Shown here one piece after another: positions 34,274-45,021 of a stretch of DNA of 64,000 nt. The position numbers were made by a program, and so were the translations under genes. The number at the start of each line of letters is the position of its first letter. Positions within the stretch are counted from its first letter, which is position 1. The notes under the pieces are model-generated. The model was given only the letters and a program-made list of their open reading frames with translations, ran no database searches and had not been told where the DNA came from. This stretch comes from Dioscorea cayenensis subsp. rotundata (Eukaryota; Streptophyta; Magnoliopsida; Dioscoreales; Dioscoreaceae), in the NCBI RefSeq assembly GCF_009730915.1, contig NC_052483.1:434001-498000 (forward strand). Direction: 5' to 3'.

Positions 34274-36838
34274 ATGCTTCTCCTGAGCCAAGCTCCCAAT
34301 GGTGCTCTCTCCGCCCGGAGATGCACTTCTCGTCCTCCTCTCCGCTTCTCCACCTCCAAGACTCCTCTTTTCTCCAGGCCCAAGCCCTCTATTGCTCCTC
34401 CACGGCGTCCACTCCTCTCTTTCTCCACCTCCAATGGCGCCGCCAGTGATCCAGCGCCCCCCTCCACCAGTCCTGTCTCTTCTTCAACCCAAATCGACGA
34501 GACCGTCTTCGTTGGGGATGAAAACGTGCCACTCGAAGGCGTAATTCAGTTCGATAAGCCCTCTGGACCATCAAAGTTGCTGTCTTGGGTGTGAGTCTTC
34601 TGCCAAGTTTGGTTTTTGTGGCTTTTGGCTGGATTTGGATGGTATGCGAACCGTGTTGTTCTGGGGGTTGCAGGCAGGTGGGGATTCTGGCCGGCGGCGA
34701 CGTGCTTTGCTTGTTGCTGTTTGCGGCTTTTGGGAGGTTCAACCATGGGATGTCTGTTGTTGATTTCGAGACTGCTCGGACTGCAGATCCCTTTGTTGCT
34801 GGATGGTTACTGAGTGCTTACTTTGTCGGTGCTTATGGGGACGATGCCAAGGGAGTCAATGGTCTTGCCAAAGCCATTGTTGCCGGTGCCAAGTCCTGGG
34901 CAGTGGGAATTCCGGTAATTTTTATTTTTCTTTATTCTGTGGGCTGATTGATTGGGATGAAATGTATTTCATTTGTTAGTTTCTCTTCTTGTTGATCTGA
35001 TGCTTAGGAATTTACTGAGAACTATATATTGTAGCTTGCTGTAAACCTGCAAGAAATGGTTAGGGATGGAGGTGCTTGCAATGCCATTGATGAGACAAAG
35101 GAAATTGTTGTGTAATTTTAGTTCTTGGATTTTTGAAATCTGTTATTGATCTCATGAGTTTTTTTTTTTTTTAAAAATATTTGTGAATCAGTCTAAGGTT
35201 GTTTAGAGCATTATACCGTTCTCATTATTTGAGCAAGTGAAGATGGTGTTACTTGATGTCAATATTGACTATTTATCATGTGAATCGTTGGGCAATGTTA
35301 TAGAAGGTCCTCTATATGAAAAGTGTTGGAGAAAATTCCAAAAATAAGAACAATTATTTTAAGTCTAGTCGAGTATTTCTTGTTTGCCTGGCTTCTGACT
35401 GATATACTGGAATTACCACTATTTTAGATTCAAACCAGAGCACAAACCAAGCTGTTCTGTGGTTACATTGTTTTCCATCATGCTTTTGATGCAAGCATAG
35501 ACATGATTCTGGCTGTTGGAAGTTTTTAAAATGTGGATAAACTACTAATTCATTAAGAAATAAGAAGTGCAATACAAAAATGACAATGACCAACAACTAA
35601 ACCAAACATTGAATTAACAAAGATGCCATATCACATCCAAGAGAAAACACACAAAAAGAACAAGGCTAGACATGAAAACACTAGAGGTCCACCGGGGGTG
35701 GAGGGGAGAAGCCAACACGAGAATAACATGAGAAAAATAGAGGTGTAGGAAACAGACTTTCAGATAGCTGGGTCGGAAGTGTTGCTTTGTGAGGTGGAAG
35801 TGGTCAGCTGATTCAGCTCTCCTGGCGCAGGGTTCAAAGGTCGTTTAATCTGGAGGCTTCTTCGGTTGGAAGTTCTTAATGGCAATATATTTGTACAAGC
35901 TAGATATGTTAATGCCTCACATTGTGTTATGATGTTTCTATGCCTACCATGCTGCTTGGAAATTTCTTGTAAGGGTGGGGCAGAAGAAACTGAGATGCTT
36001 TTGGTGATTCACTAGAGAGAGTCAAGTAGGTATGTAGAAGACAGGATAGATCTGAATGTATGAGAAATGTCTCAAAAGTGAGCTTTCAATGTGGGAGTAT
36101 TTAAGGAATTTTCCAAGAGTTATGAAAGAAAATCTGTAATATGATTCGAAGTTACTGGGTAGTCTCTATTGGGTGTGGGTACGAGAGTTGATGAATCTTT
36201 GAATTTGTAACATACACATAATTGAGGATGATGGTCAAGTTGGTTGCCTACCGTAATTTGGGTTTGCTTCCTATTTCTTACTTTGCTAAATATGCCAAGG
36301 ATCATATCTAATCTCTTATTCCATGAAAGAGTACCATATTCTTGTTATTTTTGCCTTCATCTCTTGTATACTTATGATTAAATTTTTTTGTTTGCAGTTG
36401 GGCCTTGCCATCAGGGCAGCAACATCAGGTCATATTCCACCAACACCATTTATTTTGGTAACCATGGGAAGCACAGGAGTTCTACTGATTGGATGGAGAG
36501 CTTTGATTTGCAATTTCCTTCCTAAAATGCATAGCCAGAGAAGTGATGTATACAGGCGTGGAAGCCCGTTTGAGCTTTTTGAGGTAGTAAACTTGATTTT
36601 CCAAACGTTTCATTTATTCTAGCAACATATCTACACTTGTGATCACAGAATCATATTTTTTTGATCTGAACCAGTTCACAACATAATATTCTCAGATGAG
36701 ACAGAGTGTTGTTGATTTACTATTTAAATAACCATGTTGCAATATATGTGTGCTTAATGCATAATGTGATATTTTGCACTAAAAATTGTATGGGTCACCT
36801 TGTTGCAGCTTCTGACATCCTTGGTGAGAAGGTGGTGA
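34274..36838 (+). CDS. DUF3054 family plastid membrane protein
   Basis: Four exons join in phase: 34274-34590, 34674-34914, 36398-36583 and 36809-36838, giving 257 residues. The first about 65 residues are rich in Ser, Pro and Arg (LLLSQAPNGALSARRC, RPPLRFSTSKTP), as in a chloroplast transit peptide. Membrane segments follow: VGILAGGDVLCLLLFAAFG, FVAGWLLSAYFVGAYG, SWAVGIP/LGLAIRAATSG and FILVTMGSTGVLLIGWRAL. Conserved family words include TADPFVAGW, GDDAKG and YRRGSPFELFE. DUF3054 is shared with cyanobacteria and actinobacteria; its function is unknown. A weaker donor four bases earlier in exon 1 is possible, but the GTGAGT donor matches family spacing better. Intron 2 is long (1483 bp) and hosts a LINE-type tail. 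Confidence 0.88.
35519..35880 (-). mobile_element. LINE-type 3' tail inside DUF3054 intron 2
   Basis: Plus-strand view starts TTTTTAAAATGTGGATAAAC then CTACTAATTCATTAAG, a variant of the tail motif at 12239. About 330 bp of GC-richer non-coding sequence follows (GGTCCACCGGGGGTGGAGGG), standing out from the AT-rich intron. It is antisense to the host gene. The 5' boundary is approximate. Confidence 0.5.
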
Positions 36839-38268
36839 TTCAAGCTGTGTAAATGGGGTTTCCAATTTTGATTTCCTTTTTGTTCTATGTAAATGATGGC
36901 ATTCCAGCTCAAAAGACTATTTCTTTGACAGAGAATTTATCTTCAGTGTTCTGTAAATTTGTTTGCTGTGTTTGTAAGAGTTAAATGTAATACAACGAAT
37001 AATTTTCATAATGAGCAAAGCCTTCCCATGCAATGTTAGTGAAGGATACTTGATGGAGTTAAATGAAGAACAGAGTCCATTATTTTCCTTCAGGCGCCAT
37101 TGCATGCTTGTTTCCTCACAAGATGCTGCAGGTCATGTCATTGGCCTTTTTCTTGTTTATTATTTTTGACAAAGTTCAATCTCTTCAACCCTTCTTTTCA
37201 CTCTTATCAGTCATACCTTCACAAGAACAAACAGCTGGAAAGAAAAGAAAACCCCTCCCTGTTGACTCCTAAACCCATCAATCCCCTTGTACTATGCCAT
37301 AGAAAAGCAAATGTACAAAGTGAGCAAAGGAGATGGTAAGTTATCTTTTCAAAGAACTTTGCATTTTTCTGGGCATTGTTATGCTATTGGGTTTAGTGTT
37401 AATCCTTTTCTTAAAAGTTAAAACCCCCCACCTTAGCTTCCCCTCTTGTACATCATTAATTTTTCTGCAAACAAACAAACTAACAAACTAACAAAGAAGC
37501 ATCCAAGATAAGGAAGTGACCTAACCTTTACTATGTTTGATCATCAGAAACATTGGTTCCTGGATGGTGACTTCTCATTCACCTTCCAAGGAGATCCTGG
37601 AAATGAAAGTGTAAAAATTTTAAAAGAGCACATGAAGCATGAAGAAGGTTGGAAGGAGCTTTAGGAGGTCTTGTGACTTCTTTCTCTTTCTGGTTTCAAG
37701 AACTTTTTTCTTTTTCTTTTTTTTTCTCTTTGATTGACTAGTTCAGCTCAGGTCACTATCCTTCTAGTGTCATCCAATGTCTGCTAGCTAGCTCTGTTCT
37801 CTTGTTTCCTTTTCTTCCTTCAGCTCTATCTCTCTGTTCTCTTGCAGGGGATCTGGGTTGGATTTTGTTTGGATTTTTGTGTTTCCCACGTGAAACCATT
37901 GTTTTTTACTATTACATGCAGCCGTTATGTTATGCGGTGGCAGCATTTCATGAATGGATCTATTTTGAATTTATGTTTGGGGAATGAGCTGATGTAGTAT
38001 AACAGGACAGTGCATTGCCTCTTGAACAATACTATTGAAAAAAATTTATACTACTTTCTTTTTTTTACTTTTAAAAGAACAATTTTAGTGCCTAACCTAC
38101 TTGTAGGTATGGTATGAATTGTCAATTCACTTGTTCTGTCTTTGTCCCGGCCTCAGTTTGCTAAACTTGGCACAATGCTCCACTGATTTCTATTGAGCAT
38201 TATTAAGTTATTAACACAAAAACAAATACTCAGGTCCACTAATTTAATATCTTTGGTAAGAGAGTGAT

Positions 38269-38299
<31 letters not shown>

Positions 38300-38999
38300 T
38301 GCATGCAGTACTGAGCTCCAAGCTGACATGACTTCATTCCGAGCAAAAGGGTTGTATGGAGTTGGTGGATGCAGCCATGATTGACACAATCAAAAAGGGG
38401 AAAGAACATCAATTTATTGATTGTTGCATGTAGATCTCACTCCACTACCAACTTTTCTCAGAAGCCTAAATGATTCTTTACAGGAATATGTGGGTTGATG
38501 ATCGAGCACCATGCTCATTGCCATGCATGCATGCATGCAAAAACAGATTCAAAGAAAAACAAAGATGAGCACAGTTTGAGATCATTCGGAACAAGTTAAA
38601 ATAAACCTACTCATTTATCAGCTGGGTTAAATGAGAGGCTAGAGCAGGGGGACTAGTACTGCTGTGAAGTGACCTGGTTTGACAACTGTCCTTGCTGACA
38701 ATCTATCTAACATCTAGTGTCATCAAACTACCAAAGAAAAGCAACCTTGCTTTGAGCCATTGATCATGGTGGATATGCACTATTATGCATTTCTGCATGT
38801 ATGCTAGTCTCATTGTAGTAAAGCAAAGGTTTTTGGTAGGGTTTAAGCCTTAAAAGCAGTGAGAAATGAGAGATGATGATCAGGTAATATAGCTCTCAAA
38901 TCTCATTCCATTTTTCTTTATTTTTTTTTTCCTTTTTTTTTGTTGTTTCCTGTTCTCCTCTTTAGCTGCTTTCCTCCTGACATCTTGGGAGGCCTTCTC
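36839..38999. other. Intergenic and AIL promoter region
   Basis: No gene seen. Includes C/T-rich stretches near 37670-37860, a (GA)n run, and a CATGCATGCATGCATGC block near 38522-38538 (RY-like). The last few hundred bases form the AIL promoter and leader; T-rich sequence ends in CTCTTTAG at about 38960-38967, a possible splice acceptor for an upstream non-coding exon. Confidence 0.5.
38271..38299. repeat. (GA)n microsatellite
   Basis: About 14 GA units, 700 bp upstream of the AIL start. GA repeats are binding sites of plant BBR/BPC factors and are common in developmental-gene promoters; a role here is inference. Confidence 0.9.
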
Positions 39000-41114
39000 A
39001 TGAATATGGAGGTCTCTGAAGAATCAATGAAGCAAGCTCAACCTGCTCCTTCAGCTACTGTATCTTCTGCACTGCCATTCAGCTTCTTTTTTCCTCCCAA
39101 TCACTCAACTAGTTCTCAGATGACCTATGGAGTTGAAGAGCTCTATTCCCAGTTGTCTGTAATGCCACTGAGGTCCGATGGATCTCTGTGTATCAGGGAA
39201 GCACTCAGCCGGTCACAACAAGAAGGTCTGCCTCTCTCCATCTTCTCTTTCTTTCTTTCATCTCTAATTAAAAACTTCATGCAGTTTCTCTTGTTTTTGT
39301 TATTCAATTTTATGAAGAAATAACAGTGAAATCTTCTTCTCCAAAACTTGAAGATCTCTTTAGTGGAATTAATGGCTACCCTCATCAAAACACTGAGCAG
39401 CAGACACTGCAGAGAGAGGGGATGTTCTCTGGACTGGCAGGTCAGGAGATATTTCAGCAACCATTGGGAGAGGAATTAGTGGCAGAAGCTGGCATTTCAA
39501 GCCTGAAAAACTTGGCTACCCAAGGGTTGGGTTATGAGGACTTGCACTATTTGAGCTTGTCCATGAATCCTGTACCTCAATCTAGCTATAGCATAGCTTC
39601 ACAGTATCTCTCTCCTCCTGCTTCAGCACCTCAATTCATGGCCTTGAATTCAACCAAAAAGAAAGGCACAGGGAAAGGGGTTCAAAAACAACCAGTGCAC
39701 AGGAAAACCATTGATTCATTTGGCCAGAGAACATCACAGTATAGAGGTGTTACTAGGTGAGTATTTAGTCCTTTCAGTGCATGTGATGCTATTGTGTTTT
39801 TACTGTCAAACATGTCTGTGCACCAGGCATAGGTGGACTGGAAGATATGAAGCTCATCTCTGGGATAACAGTTGCAAAAAGGAAGGACAAACCAGGAAAG
39901 GAAGGCAAGGTGTGTATGTTTTAACTATATATAATGACTTCTTGTTTAATTATTATGTAATGTGGTGATTAATTAATTACTGATGTTATATCTTGTTTAA
40001 TTGGCATATATATTTGTTGTTTGACTGGGGAATGTAATGGAACATCTTCATCTACTGCTTGACAGTTTATCTTGGTAAATTCTGTGTCTTCAATTTAATC
40101 CTATTCATCTGCAAGTTTTCTTTGCAGTTTACTAAAAACATTAATTGTCATTGTGGATGAAGGTGGTTATGACATGGAGGAAAAGGCTGCAAGAGCATAT
40201 GACTTGGCTGCACTCAAATACTGGGGACCTTCAACTCATATCAACTTTCCAGTTAGTCTTAATAATTTCAACTTTTTTGAGAAACAAAGTGCCAGTGAGT
40301 TTTATGGAGTCTTTGATTTCATGCAGTTGGAGAACTATCATGAAGAGCTTGAAGAAATGAAGAACATGAACAGGCAGGAATATGTGTCACATTTGAGAAG
40401 GCATGTTCCTCATTCTTCTTATCTACTAATTAATGATGCGTTTACAATAATTACATGCTTCTCCTTTTCTTAATTTTCTGCAGAAAAAGCAGTGGGTTTT
40501 CAAGAGGAGCATCTATTTACCGTGGAGTAACAAGGTTAGTTCCTACTTCTTGAAAACAATAGTTATATATATATATATATATATGATTTAAATTCTCTCT
40601 TTTGCATCAATTTCATTGTGATTTCAGGCATCATCAGCATGGAAGATGGCAAGCCAGGATAGGCAGGGTAGCTGGAAACAAAGATCTTTATCTTGGAACC
40701 TTCAGTGAGTTCTCATTATAGCAAACTTTCACACATTTGGTATTGTAGACTGAACTCATGATACTTGATTCCAATCTTTGAGCAACAGGTACTCAAGAGG
40801 AAGCAGCTGAAGCTTATGACATTGCTGCAATTAAGTTCCGCGGAGGAAATGCAGTAACAAACTTCAAGATAACAAGATATGATGTAGAGAAGATCATGGC
40901 AAGCAGTACATTGCTTACAGCTGACCTTGCCAGGAGAAGCACTGATACTCCTGTGAAAAAGGTGCTTCACTTAACTGATCAAGAACATACTAATGGTGAT
41001 GGTGGCTCAGATTGGAAGATGATTTTTGAACTTCATAACAAGCCACATCCCATGTACATCAGTGCCACTTCTTGGATTCCAATGGCTGATCAGTTGTCAT
41101 GGTTTATTGCTTGA
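39000..41114 (+). CDS. AINTEGUMENTA-like / PLETHORA transcription factor (two AP2 domains)
   Basis: Nuclear DNA-binding regulator of meristem and organ growth in the euANT branch of AP2 factors. Nine exons join in phase: 39000-39225, 39327-39756, 39827-39909, 40066-40074, 40163-40251, 40327-40400, 40484-40534, 40628-40704, 40789-41114; 454 residues. AP2-R1 spans about 212-279 ([38 protein letters not shown]), the linker has [20 protein letters not shown], and AP2-R2 spans about 313-372 ([39 protein letters not shown]). Before R1 are [25 protein letters not shown] and [15 protein letters not shown]. The fourth exon has only nine bases, and the sixth intron starts with GC. R2 carries [10 protein letters not shown] where FRGLNAVTNF is usual. 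The N-terminus lacks the WLSFSLS word found in most relatives. Closest in feel to AIL6/PLT3; the subgroup is inferred. Confidence 0.92.
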
Positions 41115-41506
41115 ATTAATGTAGTTTTGCCTTTTGGAAACATGAATATGAATGTGAATGGGACCCAGTTTGATGTTTTGGTGTTCTTTTTTTTCTTTTG
41201 TATCTTTCATGCTTGTGTTAAGTACATTTAAAGAATAGTGATTAACAGTTAATTATTTACACATTTAATACTGATCAAATTAATTGTGGAGAGGAAGAGA
41301 TCGATGTATTATTTTTGGAAAATTTTGTGAGGATGTGGATGAAGAAGGGGCCACAAAGCTCAATAATAATGTTTTGGAATCACTGGGATCTCCTCCATGC
41401 ATCTCAGGCTTTCTAGACTCCTCTCTCACTCCCATTCCAAAGCTTCATCTTGGAAGCCAATCCAAATGGAGATTTTCATCTTCACGTCCGGACAACCTTC
41501 ACTCCC
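41115..41506. other. Spacer between AIL and EGY3
   Basis: Holds the AIL 3' UTR and the EGY3 promoter and leader in under 400 bp. No separate feature seen. Confidence 0.6.
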
Positions 41507-44169
41507 ATGGCCTCTGTTTTCGTTTCTTCTTCATGGTTTCTCCAAAGAACCACATCTCCTCCTCTTCATTTTCGCTCAAAGATACAATCTTGGAACCCGA
41601 ACCATGGCCAAAGCTTTAAGCTTTCTGTTAGGGAGGTACAGAGACCTAAGTTCTCAGCTCAAGACCAAGAAGAGCAAATCATGGCGCCATCTTCTCCTTC
41701 CACCTCCTCTGTAGCTATGGTTTCCGAAGAGGAGGTTGATGATAAGCCTGCAGAATCCACAGCTGAGGGTAACAGTGAGGAAGATGGGGACAAAGATGAG
41801 AAGATGAAACAGCAGGAAATGGATTGGAAGGCTGATGAGGAATTCAAGAGCTTCATGGGCAATCCATCGATTGAGGCCGCTATCAAGCTTGAGAAGAAGA
41901 GGGCTGATAGGAAGCTCCGGGAGCTCGACCAGGAGTCTGCAGGCAATCCTATTGCTGCGTTCTTCAGGAGAGCAGCAAGGGAGAGCTTGGAGAGAGAGAA
42001 AGAGAGGTTGGAGCAAGCTGAGGAGGCTTTCAAGGCATTGGATCTCAATAAGGTGATTCTGAATTCATCCAAAGGTGCGACTTTTACCTGTTTACTCTCT
42101 CTGGATTCATAAGAAGTTAAGTTTTAGATGTGAACTTGCAGTTGAAGAGCTGCTTTGGCTTTGATACTTTCTTTGCTGTGGATGTCCGGAGATTTGGAGA
42201 TGGAGGGATCTTTGTTGGCAATTTGAGAAAGCCTATTGAAGAAGTCATACCAAAATTGGAAAAGAAGCTCTCAGAAGCAGCAGGACGAGATGTGGTTCTT
42301 TGGTTCATGGAGGAGAAAACTGATGACATTACCAAGCAGGTAAATGTGAATGTTTTCCAAGCATTAAGTTGAGCTTTGTATAAATTTTTCGAGTAAATAT
42401 GGATTCTTGTTCAATTTATCCAATTAGAAAGCTACTTTTTCTGCCTTGTAGTCTTATTGTGAACTGGAATTGCAATTGCAGCATATATTCTTGATATGGG
42501 TCTTTTTTTTTAATAAGATAATGCTGTTCTTCCTCCATTTGTCAATCCGGGGAGCTAGTGTTGCTGACTTCTGGCCTTATTTTGGATTGAAACTGCAATT
42601 GAAGTATTTTTATTCATGATATGATTTATTCTTGAATATCAGTGATGTGTTTCTTTAATTTGCTCAGTTCAAGGAGCTACTGTTACTGTCTTGTAGACCC
42701 AGCTTGAATTCTAATTGCATTTTGAGCTTGTCTTGATGGAATGAGTCTACACTTGAATATCAATATTTGTCATTCTTCTTCAATTTGTTAATCATATAGA
42801 GCTACAGTTGAATTGGAATTGCAAATTGAAGTATGTCCAATTTGATATACATCTTCTGAAATTTGTTTTGCTTTGCAATGTTTTTTCAATTTTGTTTAGG
42901 TATGTATGGTGCAACCAAAGTCAGAGATGGATCTTCAGTTTGAGTCTACAAAACTGAGCACTCCTTGGGGATATATCAGTGCCATACTTCTCTGTGTTGC
43001 GACCTTCGGAACCATTGCACTGATGAGTGGATTTTTCCTTAAACCAGATGCTACATTTGATGACTATGTAGCTGATGTTCTCCCTCTTTTTGGTGGCTTT
43101 CTCTCCATCTTAGGTGCCTCTGAGGTAGTATCTCTATTCTTTTACTACTATAACACATGACCAGATTTATCATTTCACAACACAATTTATAGAATCAATG
43201 GTTAGATTATTTTGCTGAATCCCGTATGAAAATTGTTGATTGCTTTCGCATCTCACAGATTGCTACGAGGGTTACAGCAGCTCGCTACGGTGTTAAGCTA
43301 AGTCCGTCTTTTCTTGTCCCATCTAACTGGACTGGGTGCTTAGGAGTGATGAATAACTATGAATCCCTATTACCTAATAAGAAAGCTCTATTTGATATTC
43401 CTGTTGCCCGCACCGCAACTGCTTATTTGACATCACTAGCACTTGCTCTTACTGCATTTGTGGTTGATGGTAGCTTCAATGGAGGAGACAATGCTCTGTA
43501 AGTTTTGAAGTTTATCTTAGATCAAAGTCTTGTTTGATCTTGAACTGGTAGTGATGTTTAATCTTTCTCTTCCTCTTCAAGATTTATAAGGCCGCAATTT
43601 TTCTACAACAACCCTCTGCTATCATTCATTCAACTAGTGATCGGGCCTTATGCGGACGAACTAGGAAATGTATTACCAAACGCTGTTGAAGGAGTTGGAG
43701 TGCCTGTGGATCCGCTCGCCTTCGCTGGACTTTTAGGTAATGCTACTCAATGCTTGAATTTCATTGCATTGTTGCGACTGTTACATAAAGTGCATCATCA
43801 CAACATGCAGGGATGGTTGTGACTTCTTTAAATTTACTGCCATGCGGAAGGCTTGAAGGAGGGAGAATAGCTCAGGCATTGTTCGGAAGAAACACAGCTA
43901 CATTGCTCTCTTTCGGGGACATCTCTTCTCCTCGGCATCGGTGGGTTGAGTGGCAGTGTTCTCTGCTTGGCTTGGGGGTTATTTCGCGACATTCTTCAGA
44001 GGAGGAGATGAAATTCCGGCCAAGGATGAGATCACACCTGTAGGGAGATGATAGGTTTGCTTGGGGCATTGTCTTGGGCCTTATCTGTTTCCTGACTCTC
44101 TTCCCAAATGGAGGTGGCACCTTCTCAAGCTCCTTCCTCAACCCACCATTCTTCCGGGGAGACCTCTGA
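41507..44169 (+). CDS. EGY3: EGY3, chloroplast S2P-like pseudoprotease, last exon damaged
   Basis: Thylakoid/plastid membrane protein of the site-2-protease family. Six exons: 41507-42052, 42142-42339, 42900-43124, 43259-43497, 43582-43736, 43811-44169; about 572 residues expected. Residues 1-60 look like a transit peptide. An acidic, coiled region follows (residues about 85-180), then membrane segments (ISAILLCVATFGTIALMSGF, TATAYLTSLALALTAFVV, others). The zinc-binding HEXXH of EGY1/2 is replaced by GASEIATRVTAARYG (about 320-334), and the second motif reads LPCGRLEGGRI; this is the known EGY3 state, so it is not expected to cleave protein. In exon 6 the conserved sequence (TSLLLGIGG, then GDEIPAKDEITP, then NGGGTF...FFRGDL and TGA at 44167) is split by three single-base insertions near 43916, 43983 and 44046; as given, translation ends at 44043. 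Assembly error or real decay cannot be told apart. Confidence 0.9.
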
Positions 44170-44470
44170 AACTTCTTCTCCAGTTTCAAGCTAATCAGCA
44201 ATGCACATATAAGCAAATATGTTTTGTGTCATTTGTATTTATTTGTTACTTTCTGTACATGCAATTATCCAATGCACTGCTCAATTATCTGAATGAATCA
44301 ATTATGCAACAATGATTCTATGTACATTTCTGCAATTTCCCAATCAAGTATGTGACAATGTACATACTAATAAGCTATTCAATTATCTGTATGCAAAGTA
44401 CAAGCATTGTGAAGATCCCAATTGAGGCTGTATTCCTGTTCTTTGCAATTTTTGTTCATGTGATGTGTAA

Positions 44471-44853
44471 GGTATAATATATCCCAAATTGGTCAATCTA
44501 TTTTTCTTTTTTTTTTTTAATCTCTCTATTCAAGAAATGCTCCTGACTAATTCCTCTTCTCTTAAAAATGAGCCTATTTAGTCCTTTTTACTCATGAAAA
44601 TGGGCCAAAAATACTTCCAACTAATTCCTCTTCTTTTAAAAATGGACCTATTTAATTCTTTTTACTCATGAAAATAGGCCAACTAATATGTATATTTTTA
44701 AAAATAGAGCGGCTAGTTAGAAAGAGAATAAGAATAGAAAAATTAAATGGGCTTATTTTTAAGAGTAGATAGACTAGTTGGGAGTATTTCTGAATAGATG
44801 GATCAAAAGATGAGAGAGAAAAGTAGAGGGACCAATTCCGGTACCAGTGTATA
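44471..44853. mobile_element. Foldback MITE, about 380 bp
   Basis: The two halves are inverted copies: left ATTGGTCAATCTA, then CTATTCAAGAAATGCTCC and TCTTAAAAATGAGCC; right, read on the minus strand, ATTGGTCCCTCTA, then CTATTCAGAAATACTCCC and TCTTAAAAATAAGCC. It would fold into a near-complete hairpin. Within the left half a unit around TAATTCCTCTTCTCTTAAAA is repeated in tandem (about 44547 and 44620). No coding content. Family not recognised. Confidence 0.75.
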
Positions 44854-45021
44854 ATAATTAATTATTAATCATTATAAATAAAAATAGCAGTTTATTAATC
44901 CTCATTTTATATATATTGGCTATATTTCATCAATTTTCCCTCACTAGAAAGCAACAGAGCATTCTCTGTAGTGTTGGTTTATCTCCCGCGGAGCTTTCAA
45001 GCTTCTCCTTCCCTCGTTTTC

